Below the pieces are notes generated by a model. The model saw only the letters and a list, made by a program, of their open reading frames with translations. It had not been told where the DNA came from and ran no database searches. Positions 11,256-23,072 of a stretch of DNA of 64,000 bases are shown here, piece by piece (the first letter of the stretch is position 1; the number at the start of each line of letters is the position of its first letter). The stretch is from assembly GCA_030789695.1 (NCBI GenBank), contig CM061142.1:48301987-48365986 (forward strand), in the 5' to 3' direction. Source of the DNA: Scilla litardierei (lineage: Eukaryota > Streptophyta > Magnoliopsida > Asparagales > Asparagaceae). Both the position numbers and the translations under genes were made by a program.

Positions 11256-11438
11256 TAGGGATGAGAATGGGCAGGCCCAAAGCCCGATTGGGCTTCCAAT
11301 TGGGCATGCCACATCATCATCCCTACCATTCCTTCACTAATTCTAGGGAAGAATTAGTGAAGGAATGGTAGGGATGATGATGTGGCATGCCCAATTGGAA
11401 GCCCAATCGGGCTTTGGGCCTGCCCATTCTCTTCCCTA
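11256..11438. mobile_element. Hairpin MITE (hAT-like), 183 bp
   Basis: Two 89-bp arms, 11256-11344 and 11350-11438, are reverse complements with one mismatch that I can see, around a 5-bp loop. The ends are TAGGGATGAGAATGGG/CCCATTCTCTTCCCTA. A direct repeat GACATGG lies on both sides (11246-11252 and 11439-11445), though three bases separate the left copy from the arm. The length, terminal sequence and 7-8 bp repeat suggest a non-autonomous hAT element; the superfamily is inferred. Inserted within LTR G. Confidence 0.8.
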
Positions 11439-11895
11439 GACATGGTGTGCGTGAGTGGGTTGCCTTAGGGTTGTTAGGGGTTTAAATAAAACTAGGAAAG
11501 GATTTAAAAGAAAGAAAGAGTTTTAATTTAATATATATGGTTTTAATGAGATTTAATTAGGGAATAATGACAATTGTTTTAAAGGAAGTTTGAATTTAAA
11601 TAATAAATGGGGAGAGATTAATTGGGGTTTAATTATATAATACTACTAAATTAGTATACAGTTTTAATTAGGATTTAAATTGGAAGTTTCCAAAAAGAAT
11701 TTGAATTCAAAATTTTAAAACATTTGATTTTTGAAAACATTTTAGTTTTAGAAAATTTAAACAATAAGTATAACTCATTTAATAAGTTAGCTTAAAGTAG
11801 AGATAATATTTAGAGCAACATATTGAAATTATAATAATGATAGACATTCATAAATAGAACTCAACTCCAGTGTATCAAAAATACCTGTCGTTACA

Positions 11896-12364
11896 TTCTA
11901 CTCATCTTAAGAAAAATTCCGTTCTCGGAATTCTTATCAACCAAGATGCAGAGAATAAGTTAAAATGGTGCTCGTGCACTCCCTCCTCCAATGTACATGC
12001 ACCACACTCTCTACTACGCTCACACACTATCCATAAATAACAATCATGCCATCATACATAAACACTTAATTAGTATTGTTAACACTAATAATAATAGCAG
12101 TAGTAGTACTACTACTAACACTAGTTAACAATCATACTTATAATAATATTAACACTCACCCCATACATCACTAATTATATATCAATATAATACCAATATA
12201 TCACCACTCGGCATAACATCATTCATATAATACAATCATATAATACAATCAAAACCAATATTATAATTAAACCAATAATAGTACTTTACTATACGCACAA
12301 ATCAACCTTCTAACTGCAAGTGTGCCATCATCTTTCACACTCACATTATTACTAATACATAATG
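11896..12364 (-). mobile_element. Internal fragment of element G, non-coding
   Basis: Follows the LTR of G on its internal side and carries the CTAAGATGAG/GAATTCCGAGAACGG arrangement that also precedes the 3' LTR of C (19960-19993). The rest is A/T-rich with (AAT)n and (AGT)n/(ACT)n microsatellite tracts near 12085-12120. No coding region. Cut off by the LTR of E. Confidence 0.6.
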
Positions 12365-12807
12365 TGTTGAGTATTGGTGTTTCATACCAATGTTATTTTG
12401 ATGATGATCACAACATTATGTTGTTGCTAATGACTCTGTTGTTTTAGTCTCATAGTGTGCATTTCAAGAATATCATTTTTGGAGACTAAACACTTGGTGC
12501 AAGGATGGACATCAAGTGGAGAAGGGCCAAAGCTTGGACTCAAAGGGTGCCAAAGCTTGGAGATGATGGGGAGCATCAAGGCATCAAGATTGAAGCCATA
12601 GACTCTAAGGAAAGCATTATAATCCATGTAATATTTCCTCTATTGCTTTCTCTCTCGTTTGAGTCTAGGTTTATTGTAATGCTTGGTAAGATGATCTACT
12701 CATTCATGCTATGCATTTCACCATCTTAGTGAGCCTTAGGATTATCATAGAATCCAACTCAATAGGCTCATCTTGTCCAAAGACTCATTTGGAGTCTCTG
12801 GCTCTCC

Positions 12808-13340
12808 TTCAGTCGCCTGCTAAAGGATTCACAGTCGACTGGGTGATTTCCAGCCGCCTGTCGAGCCTTCTACAGTCGACTGTTATGCACTGCTCAAGTC
12901 AACATTTCTATTGACTCTACTTGAGCTTTTCGCATCAGTCGACTGATGATCAATTTACAATCGCCTGTATATTTATAGTCGCCTGTGGAATGGTCAACAG
13001 TCGTCTGAGAAGCGTTAGTGCAAAATCTGCTTCTTTATGTTTTTCTCAATCTCCTGCAGCAGTCGACTGATGAAGGATTTACAGTCGCCTGTCGATTTTA
13101 CAGTCGACTGTATTATTGTCATTAGTCGCCTGTATGCTTATTGGGAGAATGAGTGCAACTCTCTGTTTTATTCCATCCTCTGCAGCAGTCGCCTGCTGAA
13201 GGTTTTACAGGCGCCTGTCCTTTTTCAGTCGACTGTATTGACTTTATCAGTCGACTTTTGTGGCTCAGATTATAGCCGTTGGATATTTTCTAGCCGTTGG
13301 AAAGTCGACTGTCTTTTGTTCAACAGTCGACTGTCAGTGA
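12808..13340 (+). repeat. Palindrome array CAGTCGACTG in LTR E
   Basis: About twenty copies of CAGTCGACTG or its near-palindromic variant CAGTCGCCTG. Perfect copies include 12832-12841 and others near 12875, 12936, 13062, 13107, 13228 and 13325. The core AGTCGACT is the one used in LTR A, with different flanks. The array ends about 80 bp before the TATA box. Confidence 0.85.
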
Positions 13341-13420
13341 CGTTTCTACCCAGAAACTACCCGTTGCAGCCTTTTATTTTTAGCTGTTTCCTTGGGATTT
13401 GAGAGGTGATATAGGGTTCC

Positions 13421-13428
13421 TTTATATA
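13421..13428 (+). promoter_or_regulatory. TATA box of LTR E
   Basis: TTTATATATGAGAGGG, directly downstream of the palindrome array; the likely core promoter of E, about 230 bp from the C insertion. Confidence 0.6.
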
Positions 13429-13659
13429 TGAGAGGGCTGAGTTCATTGGAACTTCTTGATGCTATTGAAAATCATTAGAGATTGATTAAGCCATTCTCAA
13501 ACTCTCTCATTTCCCTCTTTGAGCTCTCATTCCTCTTCATGCATTGAAGTCAAGCTTAAGGGAAATCATCCAAGTGCTTTCAAGCAAATCTCAACACTTG
13601 GAGATCCTCTTTCATGCCTTGCATTCATCTATGAGTAAGCATCTCAAGGCATAGGTAAG

Positions 13660-16491
13660 TGTAACGACCACTTTTCGTGGTACGTTGTTCGTGCACGTGC
13701 TTTTGACCGTGCACGTGTTTGTTTTAGACTTTGTTTGTTTGTGAAAACTTTCGTGTGATATGCCGTTGCGAACGTCTCTGAGAGTATTAAATAGTGGCAC
13801 TATCTTGGAACGACACTTCTCGAGTCGTTTGTCCACAATTTAAACTTATTCGATGAGACGTGACGATTCTCACTCTTGACGGGAGACGTTTCTATTTTTA
13901 GTCTCGTCGTCCGACATCAAAATTGAGAACCGTCTTCTTAGTTAGCTCAAATTCGTCGCCACGATCACCACGATATTTATTTTATAATTTTTGGAGTTTA
14001 TTTGACCACTTTTATATTTTTAACAAGCTTTAAAATATTTTTAATAATTAATTTATAAATTATTTTCGGCCAAATAAAATTTATTTAAGTTTTAAACGTT
14101 TTAAAGAATTTTTGAGCCAATTTCCAGCTCATTTGTACCAAGTCAAATCCTTGGGTGAGTTGGAGTAGTTGGAATTCAAATTTTAAATTATTTTAATATT
14201 CTAATCCTATTAGATTTAGCCCTAGACCAAGTCAACCCATCTATACTATATAAGCAACCCCTAGGAAGACCTATTTTCGCAAGAAATTAGCCCTAGCCTC
14301 TTCCAAAACTCAGATTTGACGTTGCGACGATTCGTCGCAACGTTGCGACGTTCAGCCACCGCAGCGACCGAGGAAAACACCGCCGTTCCCCCGCTCTGAC
14401 CAGTCACCCCGCCCGCACCCAAGCCGCTCCGCATCGCACAGCACCGCACCGCTCCGTTCCATCGACCTGACCGAAGCGCTCCCCCGCATCCGCCTTGTCG
14501 CCCCGCTCCGCACAGCGCTCCGCTTGTCGCGCCGCTTCGCACCCCGCACGAACGACAGATCCTCTCGCTCCGGGCCGCTGTGACCGAGCGCCCAAGCGCT
14601 GCAACGTTGCAACGCTGCCCCGCCCGCATCCAAGCGTCTGACCGAGGCTCCCGACCGGTCTGACCGATAGGGACCCTCGCACCAAGCCTCGCCCCGCAGC
14701 CGCTGCACACCCCAACGTCGCAGCCCCCGCATTTTGAGCGCACGACCGAGAGATTCCCCCACATTGGCTGTGTACGACCGAGAGCCACTCGTCGCAACCC
14801 CGCATCCGTCGCACCGCTTGCCGCCGTGGGCCCCCCAAGTTCTCCAGAGTTATTGTGGGTCCCCCAAAGGCCCCTAGGACTACTGTGGGCCCCACCTAGG
14901 TGCTTGCTCTTCGAGGATCCGTCGCGTACGACGTCGTCGCACGTCGTAGCCCGTCGTCGCACGTGCTAGCTTTGGAATCTGGAACCGTCGCCCCGGTTGA
15001 AGCTCTGAATTTTCCAGCGAGGAATATATATTGGAATCAGGACTTGGAGCGCGATCTATTATTCCAACCCCCGGTGTCGCTACCCGACGCCGGTGTAGCT
15101 TTCGCGTCGTGTTGAGGTAACGCTTTGCACCCCTAGGACCCCCAACCCAATGCATGCTAATCAAGACTAAAATCAGTATTTTTAAAGTATTTTAAATGTT
15201 TTAAATTCACTAATCAAGATTAATAATATGGACTTTAGGCCGGTGGACTTGTGCACGTAGGATAATTGTGATTTTGGACTCATTGGACGGTGTGCTCAGA
15301 CGTCGTACTTGCAGGCAAGTGAAACTTGCCAACTCTTGTGTAGGGCCATGTTTTTAGGCCACTTCCTTGCTTTTAGCGTAAAAGAGACTAGTCAGTGAAA
15401 TGATAGCTGGCTAGACGCCTACTTGATCTAGTTTGACAACGAAACTAGATCCGTCACCTAAATGATCTAGCTTGACAACGAAGCTAGATCCAACCCTTAA
15501 ACTTGTCATTCATGCATGCTAAACTGTCACGTTTACTTTTCTTACTTGTACGCTTTACTACTTGTCATGCCATGTCATCCATGCATTGATTGTTGCATCG
15601 TAGCACACGCTACAATACTTGTCCTCGTACTTCTTGTCCGGCTAGGTGCACCCTTACGCCATACTTGTTTACACACTTCCTGGCTCGTGGTCCAGAAGCG
15701 AGCATTCCAAGTTCGGGGGTAAGGCCCTGGCTCGACACACGTGGAGGGGTAGGGATAAACGTTCGCTTGAGCTTAGGAGGGGCCTGATCAGCCCTCTAGC
15801 CAAAAGACGGAATCTCTGTGCACGAGGTGCTTACTTATCTTGTCTTGTACTTGTCTCGTGAATGTCATGCCATGCTCGTACTTTACTTCGCTTTACTTTA
15901 CCTGTTGCACTCATTACTTTAACTGCCATGTCATTGCATCATGCTAGAACTTTTAGGTTGCTTTTCTTGTACTTTCAGTTTCCTTGCACAAGTCTCTTGT
16001 AGACTTGCTGACATGTGCCCCTTGCTCTTTTGGGTGTCACATGTTAGACCTGAGCCAGAGACCGTTGCCGTGTACGTGATGTGTTGCTGACGCTGAGCCT
16101 GAGTCCGTGTTTGTCCAGGGGGAGTTTTGTGGACACCGGAGACCTTCCTTGGTGATTTTGCTGAGTTTTCTTTTGTTTTAGGCTTTTGTTAGTTGTTGGT
16201 GCCTAGCACCGTTGTTTTGTACTTTGTACTTTGTTGGCCATGTTTGGGCCTTTTGTTTTTTTTTCTTTTAGCCTGGTGGCTTTTCTGCGTTGTTGGAATT
16301 TATATTTATGGATATTCTGAGATTATTCTTTTGTCTCATTTCATTATTATTATCTTTGTTTCGTTCGCGTTGCAAGGACCTGCAGTTTTAAAATTGATTG
16401 ACGCTTATCGGACTTGCAGCTTTGTAGCTTCAAGTCTGAGCGGACCTTCTCACGCTTCGCCTCCATATTTTGTGGGAAGCGGGGTGTGACA
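13660..16491 (+). mobile_element. 5' LTR of C
   Basis: Starts TGTAACGACC and ends GGGGTGTGACA. TATA box TATATAAG at 14247-14254, followed by a block of about 800 bp very rich in CG dinucleotides (14310-15110), then an A/T-rich R/U5. Reading frames in the CG-rich block occur on both strands, lack ATG starts and are judged non-coding. Confidence 0.9.
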
Positions 16492-19400
16492 GGTTTTGTT
16501 GGTGGCCCATGCAGGTCCAATCTTGCAATTGCGAATTAACGGAACAACGATAATAACGGAATGTCCATTAAATAAATTGCAACATCCGAGTCATAAGCCC
16601 TGAGTTTAGTCGTTTTCTTATGACACTTGGTGATAAGAAGACTTAGTTAGACGCCTTTGCTTGTTAGTTAGAGGCCCCTAATTGATAGTTAGGCTCCCTG
16701 TCAGCAATTGATCGCCGTAGGAGTTACCCTAGTGGTCCTTGCCTAACCCTGACCATATTAGACTTCTAGATTTTCCTTCGGTCGTTCACTTTTGGGTTCA
16801 TCGATTTCGGACCAAGCTGAACGCATTTCTTTACCGTCTAACCTTTAGAAGTCTTAGCGCTTAGTTTTAATCTTTAGTTGGTCGACCGTAGGAGTTTCCC
16901 GTAGACTCTTCTGATTTATAACCTAGGCATATGAATGTTTTGATCATCCGACCAATTTCCTTGCCTCGATTCACGAGATCGCCTCATGACGATCGTCGTC
17001 AATTTTCAAACACCTCCATTGCAAAACCTGAATCTTCGGAAAGTATTTTTCAAATCTTCTCTTCCACTAAGTTTAATCCTGTTCAAAATCTTAATATACC
17101 TATGCTTCATACTCCCTCATTGATTTAAATTTTTAAAACGTCTGTTGGAATTCTTTTGAATACTAGCTTATAGTATTTTCCCAGCCTATGTTTTTCGTAC
17201 TTATGTAATTGTGTTTCCTCTTCATATACTAAATTATTTCTGAACCGTACTTTTATTTTTCCCAATACGATTTGTAATTTTGTGACACATGGAATTGCAG
17301 CTTTCAGCAGGTTGGTTTTTGCTCGTCATTCCCGCTATTTCAGATTTTTGCAAAATTACTATTTTCATAACCACTTCCTGATTTAGACCCTCCATGATTT
17401 GATTTTAAAGACTTGCTATTCGATCTTGATAATTCGTATACTAAGTCATTATTAGTATTTTTCCGTGCACCATACATACTTTCAATTATTTTTATATCCG
17501 TGCCAGACTTGTTGTGCTCGTATAATAAGAACCTTGTGTAAATCAGTTTTTCATTTTCGGCAAACCCTGGTTCTCTAAAAGTAGTTTCGAATTGATTATT
17601 TTCAATTTTCCATAGCCCAAAGTTTTGAAAGCATTTAACCTGATCTTAAATCCTTCCGTTGCTAGATTCCATTCTTTGACTTTCAAAAACTTTTGACAAC
17701 ATTGTATTAAATTACTAACATGTAAGATTTCTAAAACCTCGTCCTTAATATTGGTGTAAATGATTATACTTCCTTTTATAATGACTTTTAAAACCCATAG
17801 ACCATTTTCTCTTGTTAAGAATGTTCGACTCAAATTTATTTTGAACAACTCGCTTTATCGATCTTCAAATATTTTATACAGATGAGGAATTCCAATTATT
17901 TTTGAAGTACAACAGTTTTCAAAATCCACGTATTTTAGCTTATGCTATTTACCCTATTTCCTTTCCTGTATCCTATTTAAGCATCACTACATCTCCTTTT
18001 TTTCCCTCAACCTAAACATCACCATTGAGTCAATGTCTCGTCTAACCAAGCTGTCTCCTTGTATTCGTCCTATCTGAACTCGTGCCTATCGATCCTTCCC
18101 TCGTCACGCTCTCGACCTCTCTTTATTGCTTAGACCTTAGAGTCCGTCAATGTCTGTGTCAACCCTTAATTGTTAGTAGGCCCTTGGACCTTGTGAGGTA
18201 GTCGTAGTGCACGTACCCAAGCTGTGTACGTGGGCTTGAATGAGAATTCCCATAGTATATTGGTGCTTGCCTATTGTGTGATATATATATATATATATAC
18301 TCGGAGTTATTCGTGATATTATGAAGTTGTCGTGGGTTAGGAGTTATAGATTTTTGTGTGGATAGCTATACTATACTAGGGATGCCGGTGTGTATAGAGT
18401 TAGCGTTGAAATATCTAAGTTGTGTATGTAGTTAGAGATACTTATAATGGTTGAAATAAATGATTGGTAAAGCTATGTGTATGTTAGTAGTGATAATAAT
18501 AAGTGCATGTATAGTTAAGTAAGTAGGCCTATTGAGTGACCCATATATATTAGCACGTATGAGTGTGTGCTCGTATGTGGGTATGTATTGTGTTTAGACG
18601 TAAGTAGTTATGTTTTGTTGCCTGAGTATACAGGTGATATACATATGGTAGTAGGAGTATAATTTTGATTGGTATTGCTTGCTCTTCGGGATGTTGCATG
18701 CGTGCATACCGTGAGGTATACACGACTATTGCACATCTTAATTATGTATGTGTGGATGTGTTAGTATACTAATTATAGGTAGTAGGCTATGGTGTGAATA
18801 TATACATTATTTATGTGTGACTATGCGGTGAATGTTTGTACTAGGGAGGGTAATATAAATATGTGGGTGCTGATGTCTGTAATGTTATTATTATGGTATA
18901 AGAATTGATTTAACTATGTAAGTATTACCTGACTAAATATTAAGTGTGGTTGATCTATGGAATGTATATGGTTGTATTGATAGATGAATATATATTGGAG
19001 TGGTATTGGTATAGGTATGAATGTCGTGTTACGTATATAGAATATTCTGATATATGTACCGAGTCTCACTCAAGCTTGAGTGGGTATACTCTAAGTATAT
19101 TGAATGTATGTTTGTAGTCTGAATATAGCAATGTTTGATGCATGTATATCGATAGGAGTGTTTGTACCTGGTTGTGCTACGCACATGATTGTGGGTCCCT
19201 ACGCCAGTATATAGTTATAGGTGTTGGTCTTGTGGTATAGCTAATTACTAAGGACTTGCTTGTGTGAACGTATGTGTACTAGCTAAAACTAGGTGTGTAT
19301 GTGTGCTAGTTATATAATGGTATGATTGGTGTATGTAAATGAAATATTAGCGTGTATGGGTGTGCACCATGCACGGGTAAGTATGTGCTTAGTTATAGGA

Positions 19401-19993
19401 ATTGATGACTATGGTATATGTGGCGTGTCGTAAATGCAGTTATAGGACCGTACGTAATGTGAATGTATGGTGAAATATTGGAATGCATTGAATGACTATA
19501 TACATATTGTGAAACTATAGTGAATATATATATATATATAGTGAAACCTGATTAATAATGGTATGGTGTGACTATATGAGTTGAGATGTTTGGTATTGGA
19601 TGAATATTAGAGGGTAGTATACCCTTGATGTTTGTGCATAGGTAGCTATCTATACATAGGGAAATGATTGTATTTGCTAGTATGAGATCATAACTATATA
19701 AGTATCTGAACTATTGTTTTGTGAGTAGCAGTTATATAAGGGATGTATGTTTATATACCTGATTGAAATAAATGTATGAATTTGACTGACTATAATAGGT
19801 ATAAGTGTATACGTATGTGAATGTATATGTATACGTGGTGGTAGTGTTAATGTTTGACTACCTAGTGCATATATGAGCACTTGTAATGACTATACTTGGT
19901 TTAAATTATAATGTGGCTTGATTGGGGTAGTTACTAGAGTGACTAGCTATATTAGAAAGTCCGAGGACGGACTTTATTCTAAGGTGGGGAGGA
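16492..19993 (+). other. Internal region of C, non-coding
   Basis: Begins GGTTTTGTTGGTGGCCCATG; the equivalent GGTTTTAGTGGTGGCTCATG follows the LTR of F, so TGGTGGCYCATG is the candidate primer site, although I cannot match it to a tRNA. The 18280-19980 part is A/T-rich with many GTATATGTGT-like words and (AT)n runs at 18283-18299 and 19525-19541. It ends with a polypurine tract, AAGGTGGGGAGGA (19981-19993). Only short, unsupported reading frames. Confidence 0.8.
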
Positions 19994-22825
19994 TGTAACG
20001 ACCACTTTTCGTGGTACGTTGTTCGTGCACGTGCTTTTGACCGTGCACGTGTTTGTTTTAGACTTTGTTTGTTTGTGAACACTTTCGTGTGATATGCCGT
20101 TGCGAACGTCTCTGAGAGTATTAAATAGTGGCACTATCTTGGAACGACACTTCTCGAGTCGTTTGTCCACAATTTAAACTTATTCGATGAGACGTGACGA
20201 TTCTCACTCTTGACGGGAGACGTTTCTATTTTTAGTCTCGTCGTCCGACATCAAAATTGAGAACCGTCTTCTTAGTTAGCTCACATTCGTCGCCACGATC
20301 ACCACGATATTTATTTTATAATTTTTGGAGTTTATTTGACCACTTTTATATTTTTAACAAGATTTAAAATATTTTTAATAATTAATTTATAAATTATTTT
20401 CGGCCAAATAAAATTTATTTAAGTTTTAAACGTTTTAAAGAATTTTTGAGCCAATTTCCAGCTCATTTGGACCAAGTCAAATCCTTGGGTGAGTTGGAGT
20501 AGTTGGAATTCAAATTTTAAATTATTTTAATATTCTAATCCTATTAGATTTAGCCCTAGACCAAGTCAACCCATCTATACTATATAAGCAACCCCTAGGA
20601 AGACCTATTTTCGCAAGAAATTAGCCCTAGCCTCTTCCAAAACTCAGATTTGACGTTGCGACGATTCGTCGCAACGTTGCGACGTTCAGCCACCGCAGCG
20701 ACCGAGGAAAACACCGCCGTTCCCCCGCTCTGACCGGTCGCCCCGCCCGCACCCAAGCCGCTCCGCATCGCACAGCACCGCACCGCTCCGTTCCATCGAC
20801 CTGACCGAAGCGCTCCCCCGCATCCGCCTTGTCGCCCCGCTCCGCACAGCGCTCCGCTTGTCTCCCCGCTTCGCACCCCGCACGAACGACAGATCCTCTC
20901 GCTCCGGGCCGCTGTGACCGAGCGCCCAAGCGCTGTAACGTTGCAACGCTGCCCCGCCCGCATCCAAGCGTCTGACCGAGGCTCCCGACCGGTCTGACCG
21001 ATAGGGACCCTCGCACCAAGCCTCGCCCCGCAGCCGCTGCACACCCCAACTTCGCAGCCCCCGCATTTTGAGCGCACGACCGAGAGATTCCCCCGCATTG
21101 GCTGTGTACGACCGAGAGCCACTCGTCGCAACCCCGCATCCGTCGCACCGCTTGCCACCGTGGGCCCTCCAAGTTCTCCAGAGTTATTGTGGGTCCCCCA
21201 AAGGCCCCTAGGACTACTGTGGGCCCCACCTCGGTGCTTGCTCTTCGAGGATCCGTCGCGTACGACGTCGTCGCACGTCGTAGCCCGTCGTCGCACGTGC
21301 TAGCTTTGGAATCTGGAACCGTCGCCCCGGTTGAAGCTCTAAATTTTCCAGCGAGGAATATATATTGGAATCAGGACTTGGAGCGCGATCTATTATTCCA
21401 ACCCCCGGTGTCGCTACCCGACGCCGGTGTAGCTTTCGCGTCGTGTTGAGGTAACGCTTTGCACCCCTAGGACCCCCAACCCAATGCATGCTAATCAAGA
21501 CTAAAATCAGTATTTTTAAAGTATTTTAAATGTTTTAAATTCACTAATCAAGATTAATAATATGGACTTTAGGCCGGTGGACTTGTGCACGTAGGATAAT
21601 TGTGATTTTGGACTCATTGGACGGTGTGCTCAGACGTCGTACTTGCAGGCAAGTGAAACTTGCCAACTCTTGTGTAGGGCCATGTTTTTAGGCCACTTCC
21701 TTGCTTTTAGCGTAAAAGAGACTAGTCAGTGAAATGATAGCTGGCTAGACGCCTACTTGATCTAGTTTGACAACGAAACTAGATCCGTCACCTAAATGAT
21801 CTAGCTTGACAACGAAGCTAGATCCAACCCTTAAACTTGTCATTCATGCATGCTAAACTGTCACGTTTACTTTTCTTACTTGTACGCTTTACTACTTGTC
21901 ATGCCATGTCATCCATGCATTGATTGTTGCATCGTAGCACACGCTACAATACTTGTCCTCGTACTACTTGTCCGGCTAGGTGCACCCATACGCCATACTT
22001 GTTTACACACTTCCTGGCTCGTGGTCCAGAAGCGAGCATTCCAAGTTCGGGGGTAAGGCCCTGGCTCGACACACGTGGAGGGGTAGGGATAAACATTCGC
22101 TTGAGCTTAGGAGTGGCCTGATCAGCCCTCTAGCCAAAAGACGGAATCTCTGTGCACGAGGTGCTTACTTATCTTGTCTTGTACTTGTCTCGTGAATGTC
22201 ATGCCATGCTCGTACTTTACTTCGCTTTACTTTACCTGTTGCACTCATTACTTTAACTGCCATGTCATTGCATCATGCTAGAACTTTTAGGTTGCTTTTC
22301 TTGTACTTTCAGTTTCCTTGCACAAGTCTCTTGTAGACTTGCTGACATGTGCCCCTTGCTCTTTTGGGTGTCACATGTTAGACCTGAGCCAGAGACCGTT
22401 GCCGTGTACGTGATGTGTTGCTGACGCTGAGCCTGAGTCCGTGTTTGTCCAGGGGGAGTTTTGTGGACACCGGAGACCTTCCTTGGTGATTTTGCTGAGT
22501 TTTCTTTTGTTTTAGGCTTTTGTTAGTTGTTGGTACGTAGCACCATTGTTTTGTACTTTGTACTTTGTTGGCCATGTTTGGGCCTTTTGTTTTTTTTTCT
22601 TTTAGCCTGGTGGCTTTTCTGCGTTGTTGGAATTTATATTTATGGATATTCTGAGATTATTCTTTTGTCTCATTTCATTATTATTATCTTTGTTTCGTTC
22701 GCGTTGCAAGGACCTGCAGTTTTAAAATTGATTAACGCTTATCGGACTTGCAGCTTTGTAGCTTCAAGTCTGAGCGGACCTTCTCACGCTTCGCCTCCAT
22801 ATTTTGTGGGAAGCGGGGCGTGACA
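19994..22825 (+). mobile_element. 3' LTR of C
   Basis: Same length as the 5' copy, with a TATA box at 20581-20588. Ends GGGGCGTGACA, followed by the GTAAG duplication. Confidence 0.92.
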
Positions 22826-22830
22826 GTAAG

Positions 22831-23072
22831 AGTATTTGTTTTACTTGGTGTTTCTCTGTAACACTAATTCTCTTTGTGGGAATTAGTCTCTCTCTTTATG
22901 GGAGTATTTCTCTTTATGGGAATAGGATATTCTCTTAGTGGGAATAACTCTCTTTGTGGGAGTAACTCTCTTTGTGGGAGTTTGGCGTCCTAGTGTAGGG
23001 CTAACCCTAATTCTCTGAGTGAGAGTTAGTAATTCTCTAGGTGGGAGTTTGACCCATGTGTAGGGTTGGTTG
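22831..23072 (+). mobile_element. 5' LTR of E, second segment
   Basis: Lies between C and D. Consists largely of short imperfect repeats of a CTCTTTGTGGGAGTAA-like unit (about 22866-23050). The same CTCTTTGTGGGA words resume after D at 37505, confirming that both sides are one LTR. Ends with GGTTG, duplicated by the D insertion. Confidence 0.8.

Larger units (their letters stand above)
8754..11895 (-). mobile_element. 3' LTR of non-coding element G (3142 bp)
   Basis: On the minus strand it starts TGTAACGACAGG and ends GGGGCATGACA, matching the termini of the LTRs of C (TGTAACGACC...GTGTGACA) and F. A polypurine stretch (minus CTTAAGATGAGTAGAA, 11896-11911) precedes it. It interrupts the integrase of J; the 5 bp before it are TTAAT. 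It contains short direct repeats at 9540-9690, a GC-rich block at 10380-11220 and the hairpin transposon. ORFs in the GC-rich block are low-complexity Pro/Ser/Arg and are not called. Confidence 0.7.
12365..13659 (+). mobile_element. 5' LTR of E, first segment (U3 and R)
   Basis: Begins TGTTGAGTATTGG. Holds a palindrome array (12808-13340) followed by a TATA box (13421-13428). Ends at the insertion point of C, about 230 bp past the TATA box. Continues at 22831. Confidence 0.7.
13660..22825 (+). mobile_element. Complete non-coding LTR element C (LARD type), 9166 bp
   Basis: Two LTRs of 2832 bp each (13660-16491 and 19994-22825) flank 3502 bp of internal DNA. The 5-bp target duplication GTAAG is at 13655-13659 and 22826-22830. 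By eye the LTRs differ at about 24 positions (below 1%), so the insertion is young. The internal region has no gag, protease, reverse transcriptase or integrase; with LTRs this long the structure fits a large retrotransposon derivative. TGTAACGACC starts and the AAGGTGGGGAGGA polypurine tract suggest Ty3/Gypsy, but without coding domains that is inference. Inserted in the 5' LTR of E. Confidence 0.92.

Noticed and set aside
14261..14962. 233-codon antisense frame in the LTRs of C
   Set aside because: It lies in a CG-rich LTR block with open frames in several phases, has no ATG start and low-complexity composition; a duplicate exists only because the LTR is duplicated.
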